Positions 46,206 through 57,474 are shown, counted from the first letter of the stretch. The stretch is DNA of 64,000 nucleotides from Rhizobium rosettiformans W3 (GCF_004912135.1 NZ_STGU01000003.1:62001-126000); one strand, 5' to 3'. The notes: generated from the letters alone by a model not told the origin. Numbers and translations: made by a program.

Positions 46206-47135
46206 GTGACTGCATCACCGTTTGCCGCGCTCGTCGATTGGGGCACCAGCAACCTGCGCATCTGGCTCGTCGACAGCCAGGGCGCGGTCCTCGGTGAGAG
46301 GCAGTCGCCTGAGGGTATGGGCGGCCTGGACAAGGCTGCCTATCCCGCCGTGCTGGAAGGGCATCTTTCCGCGCTCGGTGCGCCATCGGATCTGCCCGTG
46401 GTGGTCGCCGGGATGGCCGGTGCCCGCACCGGCTGGCGCGAAGCGCCTTATGTCGAAACACCCGCGCCGCTGGTCGGCCTCTTCCAGCATGCGGTGCAGC
46501 CGGAGGGCGTGAGCCGTCCGGTCTATATCCTGCCCGGCGTTTGCCAGCGCGAGGGCGGTGCCTATGATGTCATGCGCGGCGAGGAGACACAGCTCGCCGG
46601 CGCGCTCGAGCAGGGGCTGGACAACGCCCTCTTCTGCCTGCCGGGCACCCATTCCAAATGGGCGCTCGTTGAAGACGGCCAGGCGCGCCGCTTCTCCACC
46701 GTAATGACGGGTGAACTGTTCAATTTGATTAGCCGGCAATCGATCCTGCGGCTATCGGTGCCGGAAGACGGGGACGCAGAAGCAGATCCGGAGATCTTCG
46801 ACGCGGCGGTTGCCCAGGCGCTCGAACCCGGCTTTGCCCTCACCTCCGTTCTTTTCTCGATCCGCGCCGAGGGCCTGCTGGCGCCGGACGCCAAGATCAA
46901 CCCGGCCGCACGCCTTTCCGGTCTCCTGATCGGCGCGGAGATCGCAGCCATCCGGGATGACCTCCAGCGCCACGGCAAGGCCTATCTGATCGGGACCGGC
47001 AAGCTTACGCGTCTCTATGCCCGCGCGATCACCAAAGCCGGTGGTGAGCCTGTGATGCTCGATGGCGGGCTGCTCGTTCGCCGCGGCCTGCTCGCCTCCG
47101 CGCTTTCCCTCTTCGACCACGAATTCAAGGACTGA
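46206..47135 (+). CDS. dgoK: 2-dehydro-3-deoxygalactonokinase
   Basis: Phosphorylates 2-keto-3-deoxygalactonate to KDPGal in the De Ley-Doudoroff route. The 309-residue product starts at GTG 46206 after AAGGAG (46195-46200). It has the N-terminal phosphate loop VDWGTSNLRIWLVD, VVAGMAGARTGWREAPYV, the block LPGTHSKWALVEDG near 149-162 and a C-terminal GTGKLTRLYARAI. It is 3 bp from dgoA, so the two are translated together. Confidence 0.93.
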   Translation: MTASPFAALVDWGTSNLRIWLVDSQGAVLGERQSPEGMGGLDKAAYPAVLEGHLSALGAPSDLPVVVAGMAGARTGWREAPYVETPAPLVGLFQHAVQPEGVSRPVYILPGVCQREGGAYDVMRGEETQLAGALEQGLDNALFCLPGTHSKWALVEDGQARRFSTVMTGELFNLISRQSILRLSVPEDGDAEADPEIFDAAVAQALEPGFALTSVLFSIRAEGLLAPDAKINPAARLSGLLIGAEIAAIRDDLQRHGKAYLIGTGKLTRLYARAITKAGGEPVMLDGGLLVRRGLLASALSLFDHEFKD

Positions 47136-47138
47136 CCG

Positions 47139-47768
47139 ATGACCGCCTCCGTTGCCTGGCCCGCGCTTCGCCGTAACCTCGTAGCCATCCTGCGCGGCAT
47201 CAAGCCGACCGAGATCGAGGCGACCGTCGATGCGCTCGTCGAGGCCGGCTTCGAAGCGATCGAAGTGCCTCTGAATTCGCCGGATCCCTTCGTCTCGATC
47301 GAGAAGGCCCGCAAGCGCGCGCCGGCAAACGTCTTGATCGGTGCCGGGACTGTTCTGGAAGTGGCGCAGGTCGATCGCCTGCACGATGTCGGCGGCAACC
47401 TGCTGGTCACTCCGAATGTGGAACCCGACGTTATCCGACGCGCCGTCTCGCATGGCATGGTGGCGATGCCGGGTGTGTTCACGCCGAGCGAAGCGCTGCT
47501 TGCCGCCAAATGCGGTGCAGCGGCGCTCAAATTTTTCCCGGCGAGCGTGCTGGGCCCCGGCGGCATCTCCGCGATCAAGGCGATCCTGCCGCCGCATCTG
47601 CCGATCGGCGCCGTGGGCGGCGTGTCGGACGCGAACTTTGCCGATTACTGGAAGGTTGGTGTGCGGGCTTTCGGTCTGGGCTCCAGTCTCTACAAGCCGG
47701 GCGACGATGCCAAGCTCATCGGCGAGCGTGCGGTCAAGAGCGTGATTGCCTACGACGCGCTGCTCTAG
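47139..47768 (+). CDS. dgoA: 2-dehydro-3-deoxy-6-phosphogalactonate aldolase
   Basis: Class I aldolase splitting KDPGal to pyruvate and glyceraldehyde-3-phosphate, the last step of galactose oxidation. The 209-residue product has the KDPG/KDPGal aldolase fold with RNLVAILRG, the glutamate in IEVPLNSPDP (Glu42), IGAGTVLEV and the Schiff-base lysine Lys131 in ALKFFPAS. PLNSP instead of the Edd-Eda type TLRT favours the galactonate enzyme. It is the last gene of the operon; a 17-bp stem terminator follows. Confidence 0.93.
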   Translation: MTASVAWPALRRNLVAILRGIKPTEIEATVDALVEAGFEAIEVPLNSPDPFVSIEKARKRAPANVLIGAGTVLEVAQVDRLHDVGGNLLVTPNVEPDVIRRAVSHGMVAMPGVFTPSEALLAAKCGAAALKFFPASVLGPGGISAIKAILPPHLPIGAVGGVSDANFADYWKVGVRAFGLGSSLYKPGDDAKLIGERAVKSVIAYDALL

Positions 47769-47795
47769 GGCTGAGCAGCTTCCATACCCAATGTG

Positions 47796-47840
47796 CGAGA
47801 AAGGCCTGCCCGGATGTCGGGCAGGCCTTTCTCGTTTCGG
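47796..47840 (+). terminator. Terminator of the chvE-ggu-dgo operon
   Basis: A perfect 17-bp inverted repeat, 47796-47812 with 47818-47834 (core AAAGGCCTGCCCG), closes a GATGT loop and is followed by TTTCGG. It is the strongest hairpin in the window by stem length and marks the operon's end. Confidence 0.88.
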
Positions 47841-48048
47841 GATTCGGCGGTTTCTTGTGACGATTATCACGCGTCAAAGCGGATAAATGCGCGGCTGCCC
47901 AAATTTGAACATACCTGCGCCGCTTTTTGCGATAGAGTATAACTAACTTGGTTGGCGCGGTGCGCCAAACGGTCCGGTCTGGCGCATTGACCCCTTACCC
48001 CCAGCCCCCCAATGCTTCCGGGCCGGACCACACCAGGTTCTTTTCCCT
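47841..48048. other. Gene-free stretch between the dgo terminator and the DUF1223 gene
   Basis: Both flanking genes end here (convergent), so no promoter is required. The first half is AT-rich (for example around 47865-47955), the second GC-rich with a C-run near 47992-48010. No gene, tRNA or clear repeat was seen. Confidence 0.4.
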
Positions 48049-48837
48049 TCAAAGCGTCTTCGGCTTGTCCATCATCACCGTCGCTCCGACGATGTGCGAG
48101 GGATTGCCCTCGCTGTCTGCGGCTTGCAGAAGAATGGCGCAGCCGTCGCTCTTGTCGTCGCCCATGCGCTTGGCGGGCAGCGTGAGATCGAGAGCCTTGC
48201 CGTCCCACATGCCGACGGTCTGCACATCGGTCACGCTGTGCCAATAGTCCAGGTTCTGTCCGACATTCTCGCCCTTCAGCACCTCGACGGTCTGATGCTG
48301 ACGGAAATAGACCACGACGACGTTTGCCTTGCCTCTGCCGGCACCGACGGAGATCGTCAGCTGATCGTCATGGCGGGAGGCTCGGATCGGAACGACAAGA
48401 CCCTTGCCGGCGTCCTGGAGCCGCTCGAGCCGCCGGTCGATATCGACAGCGTCGGTGCCCTTCAGATGTTCGCGCCCATTCAGCACCGCCTGCGGCGTGT
48501 AGACGCCGCTGCGGCCGAAGGCCTTGGCATAGGCATATTGCCGTTCCGTGTTCTCGGGAGAGGCCAGCGTGTCGGCCCAGCCGAGGTAATTCCAGTAGTC
48601 GACGTGATAGGACAGCGCCACGACTTCGCCTTCTCGCACCAGCCGTTCAAAGGCGCGATCGGCCGGAGGACAGGAGCGGCAACCCTGCGAGGTGAAGAGC
48701 TCGACAACGCCCTTCGGCTCGGCAAAGTCACCGGCCGTCGCTCTGTCGGTCGCGGCTGACAGGAACAGGACGCCAAGGGCCGTCATCGCCCATGCCGTGG
48801 CCCGTCTGCCCGTCCTGATGAAATTCGTGTGCTGCAT
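48049..48837 (-). CDS. Exported DUF1223 protein with thioredoxin-like CxxC
   Basis: A 262-residue protein with an N-terminal membrane/signal segment (WAMTALGVLFLSAATDRATA) and a DUF1223 domain. GVVELFTSQGCRSCPPADRAF at about 43-63 gives a thioredoxin-like CxxC pair, Cys53 and Cys56, followed by SYHVDYWNYLGWADTLASP and VLNGREHLKG. The pattern suggests a periplasmic thiol-disulfide protein, but neither activity nor partner is known for this family. It is a single gene convergent to the dgo operon; acnA lies upstream on the same strand beyond its own terminator. Confidence 0.82.
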   Translation of the reverse strand: MQHTNFIRTGRRATAWAMTALGVLFLSAATDRATAGDFAEPKGVVELFTSQGCRSCPPADRAFERLVREGEVVALSYHVDYWNYLGWADTLASPENTERQYAYAKAFGRSGVYTPQAVLNGREHLKGTDAVDIDRRLERLQDAGKGLVVPIRASRHDDQLTISVGAGRGKANVVVVYFRQHQTVEVLKGENVGQNLDYWHSVTDVQTVGMWDGKALDLTLPAKRMGDDKSDGCAILLQAADSEGNPSHIVGATVMMDKPKTL

Positions 48838-48947
48838 GCTATCGAGATGCCTTCACTTGAGTGCTGCACTGATAACGCCTCATCGCTTCAGCGGGAAGTC
48901 ACGATGGGGTGAAACTTTCGGCACTGGATCCGCAGCACGAACCACGC

Positions 48948-48976
48948 AAAAGGCCGCCGGTTGCCCGGCGGCCTTT
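48948..48976 (-). terminator. Terminator of acnA
   Basis: AAAGGCCGCCGG (48949-48960) and CCGGCGGCCTTT (48965-48976) form a perfect 12-bp stem with a four-base loop; on the minus strand it ends in TTTT. It lies 22 bp after the acnA stop and separates acnA from the DUF1223 gene. Confidence 0.9.
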
Positions 48977-48997
48977 CACAAATTTGTTTTGTCAGTC

Positions 48998-51691
<2,694 letters not shown>

Positions 51692-51961
51692 GGATAGAAA
51701 CCCCGCTTAGACTGATAGCCAACACATTCGTGCGGACGCCTATGCACTTCATGCACATCAGGATGCGGGTACGACCATTTCCGCTGTCCGCACGTGAAAA
51801 CCGCTGCTTGCGATGTTCAAGTTCGGCACAAGGATGAACTTCACGCCGGCCGCTGGCGTGGTTGCAGGTCTTATAGATAATTTCTAAGAAAGGCGCCAGA
51901 CCGACGAAGGGCGAAATCGGATTTTTTTATGAGGCAGGCCTCATCCTGCCAGAAGGCGACC
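51692..51961. promoter_or_regulatory. acnA-ccmA divergent region
   Basis: This 270-bp gap carries the promoters of acnA (minus) and the ccm operon (plus). Visible elements are a direct repeat ATGCACTTCATGCAC (51742-51756) about 60 bp upstream of acnA, and TTTCTAAGAAA, an 11-bp palindrome around an A, near 51880 on the ccm side. Iron-responsive Irr/RirA control of aconitase is known in rhizobia, but neither element matches their boxes well enough to name. Confidence 0.45.
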
Positions 51962-52612
51962 ATGATCAGGCTTGAAGCCGAAAATCTCTCAGCGCGTCGT
52001 GGCGAGGATCTGATTTTCGTTAATGTTTCCTTTAGGTTGAATGCCGGAGAGGCGCTGGTTCTGACAGGCCGAAACGGGTCTGGAAAGTCGACGCTTCTGC
52101 GCGTCGTCGCCGGTCTGCTTCGCCCGGAAACGGGGCAGGCGATCTGCGTGTCCGATGCCGTCGATGAGCCGCGTCCGGCCGGGGAATTCAGCCACTACCT
52201 CGGTCATCGCAACGGCATGAAGCGCGAATTGACCGTTGCGGAAAACCTTGCCTTCTGGAAGTCCTTCTTGGGTGATGCCATAGGCGGGATCGGTGCGAGC
52301 GTCGAAGAGGCCGCCGCCGAAGTGGGGCTCTCGGGGATCACCCACCTGCCCTATGGTTATCTTTCTGCGGGACAGCAGCGGCGCTTCGCCATGGCGCGGC
52401 TCCTCGTCGCTTACCGCCCGATCTGGATTCTCGACGAACCGACGGCCGCGCTCGATCGCAAGGCGGACGCGATGTTCGAAGAGCTCGTGCGTCGGCACCG
52501 ACAGTCGGGAGGCATCGCTCTGGCCGCGACCCATCAGCCGCTCGGGATGGAGGGCGCCCAGACGCTCGAGATGCTGGGCTTCGAGGGTGTCGATCTGGAG
52601 TATTCCGCATGA
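51962..52612 (+). CDS. ccmA: Cytochrome c maturation ATPase CcmA
   Basis: ATP-binding subunit of the CcmABCD complex that releases heme-loaded CcmE. The 216-residue product has Walker A GRNGSGKST at 36-44, signature LSAGQQRRFAMARLL and Walker B IWILDEPTAALD. ATG 51962 is used; an in-frame ATG at 51929 adds 11 residues without support. ccmB follows with a 4-bp ATGA overlap. In rhizobia this operon is also called cycV-cycZ. Confidence 0.95.
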   Translation: MIRLEAENLSARRGEDLIFVNVSFRLNAGEALVLTGRNGSGKSTLLRVVAGLLRPETGQAICVSDAVDEPRPAGEFSHYLGHRNGMKRELTVAENLAFWKSFLGDAIGGIGASVEEAAAEVGLSGITHLPYGYLSAGQQRRFAMARLLVAYRPIWILDEPTAALDRKADAMFEELVRRHRQSGGIALAATHQPLGMEGAQTLEMLGFEGVDLEYSA

Positions 52613-53268
52613 TGGCGCTGTTTCTCCGGGACCTGAAGCTCTCTGTCCGCGCCGGTGGCGGCGCGCTGATCGGCGTGCTCTTCTTCACCACAGTGGTCGC
52701 CGTCATTCCCTTCGGCGTCGGCCCCGATCTCAATCTTCTTTCGCGGATCGGACCTGCCATCGTCTGGATCGGGGCCCTGCTCTCTGCTTTGCTCGGGCTC
52801 GATCGCCTGTTCCAGGCAGAACGCGACGATGGTTCGCTCGACATCCTGCTGATGCAGGAAACACCGCTCGTGCTGACGGTGCTCGTCAAATGCCTGGCGC
52901 ATTGGGTGGCGACCGGCCTGCCGCTCGTGATTGCCTCGCCGCTGCTCGGGCTCTTCATGAATATGGACGAGGTTGCGATCGGTGCCGTGATGCTGACGCT
53001 CCTGGTCGGTTCGCCGGCGATCACCTTCATCGGTGCAGCCGGTGCCGCTGTCGCCGTGGCACTCCCGCGCGGCGGTCTCCTGGTGTCGATCCTCGTTCTG
53101 CCGCTTGCCGTTCCCGTGCTGATCTTCGGTGTCAGCGCCTCCTATGCGGCGGTCGAGGATCCGGCACCCTTCCTGCCGCCTTTCCTCTTCCTGACGGCGA
53201 TCACCCTTCTCTTTGCCGTGATCGGACCGGTGGGCGCGGCTGCTGCGCTTCGCAGTTCGGCCGACTGA
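52609..53268 (+). CDS. ccmB: Heme exporter membrane subunit CcmB
   Basis: Six-span inner-membrane partner of CcmA, 219 residues. LFLRDLKLSVRAGGGALIGVL at the start and LSALLGLDRLFQAERDDGSLD near 60-80 are the family's conserved blocks. The remainder is a series of hydrophobic helices. It overlaps ccmA by four bases; ccmC begins 59 bp later. Confidence 0.93.
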   Translation: MMALFLRDLKLSVRAGGGALIGVLFFTTVVAVIPFGVGPDLNLLSRIGPAIVWIGALLSALLGLDRLFQAERDDGSLDILLMQETPLVLTVLVKCLAHWVATGLPLVIASPLLGLFMNMDEVAIGAVMLTLLVGSPAITFIGAAGAAVAVALPRGGLLVSILVLPLAVPVLIFGVSASYAAVEDPAPFLPPFLFLTAITLLFAVIGPVGAAAALRSSAD

Positions 53269-53327
53269 GACATTTCGGCTTGACCAGGATCAATTGCAGG
53301 GCCGCTTGAGACAGGCTAGAACGTGCT

Positions 53328-54095
53328 ATGACCGACAACAGCCTTGCCGTGACCAAAATCATCGACCTCGCCAACCCGACGCGATTCCTCGCTTTTGTCG
53401 AGCGGGTCCTGCCGTGGTTCGTCGGGCTGACCCTCGCGCTTTTCGTGGTAGGCCTCTATCTCGGCTTCACCTCCGAAACGGATTACCAGCAGGGCGACAC
53501 CGTGCGCATCATGTATGTGCATGTGCCGGCCGCCTGGCTCTCGATGATGTGTTACTCCGTGATGGCGCTCTCGGCGATCGGCACGCTGGTCTGGCGTCAT
53601 CCGCTGGCCGATGTCAGCCACAAGGCTGCCGCCCCGCTCGGCGCGGCCTTCACCCTGATTGCGCTGGTCACCGGCTCGCTTTGGGGCAAGCCGATGTGGG
53701 GCACCTGGTGGGTCTGGGATGCTCGCCTCACGTCGGTTTTCGTGCTGTTTTTGATGTATCTCGGCCTGATCGCGCTCAACCGCTCCATGGATGATCCGTC
53801 CAAGGCTGCGCGCGTCAGCGCCGTTCTCATCCTGGTCGGCTTCGTCAACATCCCGATCATCAAGTTCTCGGTCGACTGGTGGCACACACTGCACCAGCCC
53901 GCCAGCGTCATGCGGCTCGATGGTCCGACGATCCATCCGGAGTTTCTCTGGCCGCTTCTCATCATGGCGCTGGCCTTCACCCTCCTCTTCTTCACGCTGC
54001 ACATGATGGCGATGCGCAACGAGATCTGGCGTCGTCGCGTCGGGGCACAGCGCCGCATGGCCGCTCGTCAGGCTGGCCGGGAGCATCAGGCATGA
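53328..54095 (+). CDS. ccmC: Heme handling protein CcmC
   Basis: Inner-membrane protein that presents heme to CcmE. The 255-residue product has six predicted spans and the periplasmic tryptophan-rich WWD motif, GTWWVWDARLT, with WWVWD at 127-131, flanked by the external histidines in YVHVPAAW (His65) and DWWHTLHQPAS. The C-terminus is basic and cytoplasmic (RRRVGAQRRMAARQ). It overlaps ccmD by four bases. Confidence 0.95.
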   Translation: MTDNSLAVTKIIDLANPTRFLAFVERVLPWFVGLTLALFVVGLYLGFTSETDYQQGDTVRIMYVHVPAAWLSMMCYSVMALSAIGTLVWRHPLADVSHKAAAPLGAAFTLIALVTGSLWGKPMWGTWWVWDARLTSVFVLFLMYLGLIALNRSMDDPSKAARVSAVLILVGFVNIPIIKFSVDWWHTLHQPASVMRLDGPTIHPEFLWPLLIMALAFTLLFFTLHMMAMRNEIWRRRVGAQRRMAARQAGREHQA

Positions 54096-54265
54096 CCCAC
54101 GCCTTTTATGTCATCGGTTCCTATCTGCTGACGGCGGGGATCTGTCTTGGCTTGTCCGCCTGGGTCTATCTCGATGGTCGGGCGCGTCAGGCGGAGTTGA
54201 AGACGCTCGAAGCGCAGGGCGTCCGCCGCCGATCGGCATCGCCCTCCCAGGATGCAAACGCATGA
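54092..54265 (+). CDS. ccmD: Small membrane protein CcmD
   Basis: A 57-residue protein with one membrane helix (HAFYVIGSYLLTAGICLGLSA region, residues 3-25) followed by a charged cytoplasmic tail (DGRARQAELKTLEAQGVRRR). This is the standard CcmD pattern; it stabilises the CcmABC-CcmE complex. The start ATGA overlaps the ccmC stop and its end overlaps the ccmG start, so position and length both support the call. Confidence 0.88.
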   Translation: MTHAFYVIGSYLLTAGICLGLSAWVYLDGRARQAELKTLEAQGVRRRSASPSQDANA

Positions 54266-54849
54266 CGCAGCAGAGCGAACATGACGTGCCGGCGGCCAAG
54301 GGGCGTGCACGCTATCTGATCGCAGCCCTGCCGCTCGTCCTGTTTGGCGGGCTTGCCGCGGTCTTCATGACGCAGCTCCAGTCCGGCCGCGACGTCTCGG
54401 AAATCCCCTCGGCCCTCCTCGGCACGAAGGCACCTGCTCTTGAACTCGCGGCCCTCGATGGTTCCGAGCGGCCGGCACTGACCACCGCAGCGATCACCGG
54501 CAAGCTGACGCTGGTCAATGTGTTTGCGTCCTGGTGCGTGCCCTGCCGGCAGGAGCATCCGATGCTGCTGGAGCTCTCCAAGGATCCGCGCGTCAATGTG
54601 GTCGGGATCAACTACAAGGACCGCAACGACAATGCGCTGCGCTTCCTCGGCGAACTCGGCAACCCTTATGCCGCGATCGGCGTCGATCCGAACGGCAAGG
54701 CTGCGATCGACTGGGGTGTCTACGGCATTCCGGAAAGCTATCTCGTCGGCCCCGACGGCACGATCCTCTACAAGAAGGTCGGACCCTTCGACCCCGAGAG
54801 CTTTGAAACCCAGCTGATGCCGGCGATCGAAAAAGCGTTCGCCAACTGA
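54262..54849 (+). CDS. ccmG: Thiol:disulfide interchange protein CcmG (DsbE)
   Basis: Membrane-anchored periplasmic thioredoxin that reduces apocytochrome c cysteines before heme attachment. The 195-residue product has an N-terminal anchor (residues 18-36) and the active site ASWCVPCRQEHP with Cys92 and Cys95; the cis-proline region YGIPESYLVGPDG is typical of CcmG. It is the last gene of ccmABCDG; ccmE, F and H are not in the window. It ends 10 bp before the convergent DUF2585 gene stop. Confidence 0.94.
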   Translation: MTQQSEHDVPAAKGRARYLIAALPLVLFGGLAAVFMTQLQSGRDVSEIPSALLGTKAPALELAALDGSERPALTTAAITGKLTLVNVFASWCVPCRQEHPMLLELSKDPRVNVVGINYKDRNDNALRFLGELGNPYAAIGVDPNGKAAIDWGVYGIPESYLVGPDGTILYKKVGPFDPESFETQLMPAIEKAFAN

Positions 54850-54859
54850 GCCTTCTCGA

Positions 54860-55450
54860 TCAGAGGGCTCCCTGCCAGGTCTTCACCGCCTCGATCGGCC
54901 AGACGAGCATGATGACGTTGAGCGTCAGGTTGTCCCGGATGATGAGAGCCGTCAGGATCTCGAAAGCGATCGCGATTGCGACGGTCAGCCAGACGGGCAT
55001 GCGGGCTGCGAAGAAGAAGCCCGCAATCATCGAAACCATGTCCATCCCGGAATTGAGGATGCTGTCGCCGCTATAGCCGACTGCCATGGTGGCCTTCCGG
55101 TAGCGGTCGATCACGATCGGGGAGTTTTCCAGGATTTCCCAGCCCGCTTCGATGAGGGCTGCGAGCGCAAGCTTTGCCGTCAGCGGCTTCTTGCGCATCA
55201 CCAGCCAGCCGAGCCCATAGAAGAGGAAGCCATGGATGATGTGCGAGGGCGTGTACCAGTCGAAGATGTGCTGCGAATTGCCCGGCGTGTTCACGCCCGC
55301 TTCGAAGAGCTTCACGTAGCCGCATTCGCAGATCCAGATGCGGCCCATCAGATACTGGGAGACGATCTGGACCAGGATGATGACGAAGGTCACCGCCAGC
55401 CAGAAACGCGTCGTTGAATGCTCGCCGCTCTGGCTGGTCGTCTCGGTCAT
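54860..55450 (-). CDS. DUF2585 (UPF0314) membrane protein
   Basis: A 196-residue protein of the UPF0314 family, known almost only from rhizobia and relatives; function unknown. About five hydrophobic segments are visible (for example [17 protein letters not shown] and [19 protein letters not shown]). Conserved polar text between them includes [16 protein letters not shown] and [20 protein letters not shown], with histidine, glutamate and arginine residues that could form an active site within the membrane. It overlaps the yciB gene by four bases. Confidence 0.82.
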   Translation of the reverse strand: MTETTSQSGEHSTTRFWLAVTFVIILVQIVSQYLMGRIWICECGYVKLFEAGVNTPGNSQHIFDWYTPSHIIHGFLFYGLGWLVMRKKPLTAKLALAALIEAGWEILENSPIVIDRYRKATMAVGYSGDSILNSGMDMVSMIAGFFFAARMPVWLTVAIAIAFEILTALIIRDNLTLNVIMLVWPIEAVKTWQGAL

Positions 55451-56088
55451 TGCTCTTCCTTGTCTTCCAGCGAATGCTTCATTATCAGCGGCATCTGGGC
55501 CAGCGTGAAGAGGATGGTGATCGGCATCGTGCCCCAGACCTTGAAGCTCACCCAGACGTCATCGGAGAAATTGCGCCAGACGACCTCGTTCAGCACCGCG
55601 AGGAAGAGGAAGAAGATGCCCCAGCGGAGCGTCAGCTTTTTCCAGCCTTCCGCGTCGAGCTGGAAGGCGGCGTTGAAGACATAGCCCAGCAGCGAAGTGC
55701 CGAAGGCGAGGCCACCCAGCAGGACGACGCCAAAGAGCGTATTGACGATCGTCGGCTTCATCTTGATGAAGGTTTCGTCCTGCAGCCAGATCGACAACCC
55801 GCCGAAGACCAGGACCACGATGCCAGACACAAAAGGCATGACCGGCAGGTGCTTGAAGACGATCTTGGAGATGATCAGAGAGATGACCGTGGCGACCATG
55901 AAGAGGGCAGTCGCGATCAAAAGCGGTCCGCCGATCGCGGTCAGCTCCGGAAAGGTCTTGGCCAGCCATTCGCCGCGCAGGTTGCCGAAGAAGAAGATCA
56001 AGAGCGGTCCGAGTTCGAGCGCCATCTTCAGCAGAGGATTCTGCTTTTCAGCCTTGGACGCGTGGGTATCGGTGGATGTGTCCGACAT
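55447..56088 (-). CDS. yciB: Inner-membrane-spanning protein YciB (IspZ, septation protein A)
   Basis: A 213-residue protein with about six membrane helices. The family pattern is seen in [54 protein letters not shown] (the WxxDxxFIKxKPTIIY-like signature) and [19 protein letters not shown]. YciB affects envelope and septation in several bacteria; the mechanism is unclear. It lies between ftsY (27 bp upstream) and the DUF2585 gene, in one transcription unit. Confidence 0.92.
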   Translation of the reverse strand: MSDTSTDTHASKAEKQNPLLKMALELGPLLIFFFGNLRGEWLAKTFPELTAIGGPLLIATALFMVATVISLIISKIVFKHLPVMPFVSGIVVLVFGGLSIWLQDETFIKMKPTIVNTLFGVVLLGGLAFGTSLLGYVFNAAFQLDAEGWKKLTLRWGIFFLFLAVLNEVVWRNFSDDVWVSFKVWGTMPITILFTLAQMPLIMKHSLEDKEEQ

Positions 56089-56115
56089 GATGTCGTTCCC
56101 TAATGTTTCCGGCGC

Positions 56116-57474
56116 TCAGCGCGCGATGCCGGCAATGGCGCTGGCGAAGTCTTCTGCCTCGAAGGGTTCGAGGTCGTCGATGCCTTCGCCGACGCCGATG
56201 AAATAGACGGGCAGCTTGTGCTTGGCGGCGATGGCAACCAGAATGCCGCCGCGCGCCGTGCCGTCGAGTTTGGTCATGATCAGGCCGTTGACGCCCGCGA
56301 CGTTGCGGAAGATCTCGACCTGCTGCAGGGCATTCTGGCCCGTCGTCGCATCGAGTGTCTGCAGCACGGTATGCGGTGCATCCGGATCGAGCTTGCCGAG
56401 AACGCGGACGATCTTTTCCAGTTCCGCCATCAGTTCCGCCTTGTTCTGCAGTCGGCCGGCGGTGTCGATGATCAGCACGTCGGATTTTTCCGCCTTGGCG
56501 CGCTCGAAGGCTTCATAGGCGAGGCCGGCTGCGTCGGCGCCGAGCTTGGTGCCGATGAAGGTCGAGCCGGTGCGATCGGCCCAGATCTTCAGCTGTTCGA
56601 TGGCGGCTGCACGGAAGGTATCGCCGGCGGCGAGCATCACCTTCAGGCCGGAGCCTGAAAGCTTGGCGGCGAGCTTGCCGATGGTCGTCGTCTTGCCGGT
56701 GCCGTTGACGCCGACAACCAGGATGACATGCGGCTTGTGGCTGAGATCGAGCGCGAGAGGCTTGGCCACTGGCTTCAGCACCTTGACGATCTCGGTCGCC
56801 ATGATCTTGGTGACGTCCTCGCCGGTCACATCCTTGCCATAGCGCTCGGAAGCCAGCGTGTCGGTGACGCGCAGCGCGGTTTCGACGCCGAGGTCGGCCT
56901 GGATCAGCAGATCTTCCAGTTCCTCCAGCGTTTGGTCATCCAGCTTGCGCTTCAAGAAAAGGGCGGAGATCTGGCCCGTCAGCTGCGAGGAGGTGCGGAA
57001 AAGGCCGGCTTTCAGGCGCTGGAACCAGCTCAGCTTTTCGGCAGGCGCTGGCGCCTCGGGTTCGTGCGCACGCGCCTCAGCGGTGGCGAAACCCTTGGGC
57101 AATACTGGGACAACAGGTTCGGTTGCGGACGCGGTGACGGCCGCTGGCTCTTCCTCTGGTGCCGCTTCGCTCGCCGGGATTTCCTGAACCGAAGCGTCTT
57201 CAGCCTCTTCCTCGGCTTCCGCCTCGAGCAATTCGAGCGGCACCATGGAGAGATCGTCCGGCGACAGGTCATCCGCCGGCCCGCCTGCCGTTTCCATTTC
57301 CTCGGCGAGAACCGGGTCCTCGGCGACGGGCAAATCTTCGTCGCGACCCCTCGGCTCGCTTTCGGCCGAGATCGCAGCCTTTTCCTCGGCCGTCAGCTCC
57401 GCCGGCGCACCGGGCGCTTCTGCGGGCTTCTCCTTACCGAAGGTGAAGACTTTCTTGATGAAGCCGAGGGCCAT
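56116..57474 (-). CDS. ftsY: Signal recognition particle receptor FtsY
   Basis: SRP receptor GTPase that targets membrane proteins to the translocon. The 452-residue product has a long acidic N-terminal A domain (about 15-140, rich in Glu and Ala), then the N domain and the G domain with GVNGTGKTTTIGKLA near 254-268, DTAGRLQNKAELMAEL and TKLDGTARGG. I start at MALGFIKKVF, whose amphipathic helix suits membrane binding; a 17-codon upstream extension was rejected. mtaB and dapF lie upstream in the same unit. Confidence 0.96.
   Translation of the reverse strand: MALGFIKKVFTFGKEKPAEAPGAPAELTAEEKAAISAESEPRGRDEDLPVAEDPVLAEEMETAGGPADDLSPDDLSMVPLELLEAEAEEEAEDASVQEIPASEAAPEEEPAAVTASATEPVVPVLPKGFATAEARAHEPEAPAPAEKLSWFQRLKAGLFRTSSQLTGQISALFLKRKLDDQTLEELEDLLIQADLGVETALRVTDTLASERYGKDVTGEDVTKIMATEIVKVLKPVAKPLALDLSHKPHVILVVGVNGTGKTTTIGKLAAKLSGSGLKVMLAAGDTFRAAAIEQLKIWADRTGSTFIGTKLGADAAGLAYEAFERAKAEKSDVLIIDTAGRLQNKAELMAELEKIVRVLGKLDPDAPHTVLQTLDATTGQNALQQVEIFRNVAGVNGLIMTKLDGTARGGILVAIAAKHKLPVYFIGVGEGIDDLEPFEAEDFASAIAGIAR

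Noticed and set aside
54848-54870. Hairpin at the ccmG-DUF2585 junction as a terminator
   Set aside because: The 9-bp stem contains a G-T pair, covers both stop codons and has no T-run, so I did not list it as a feature.
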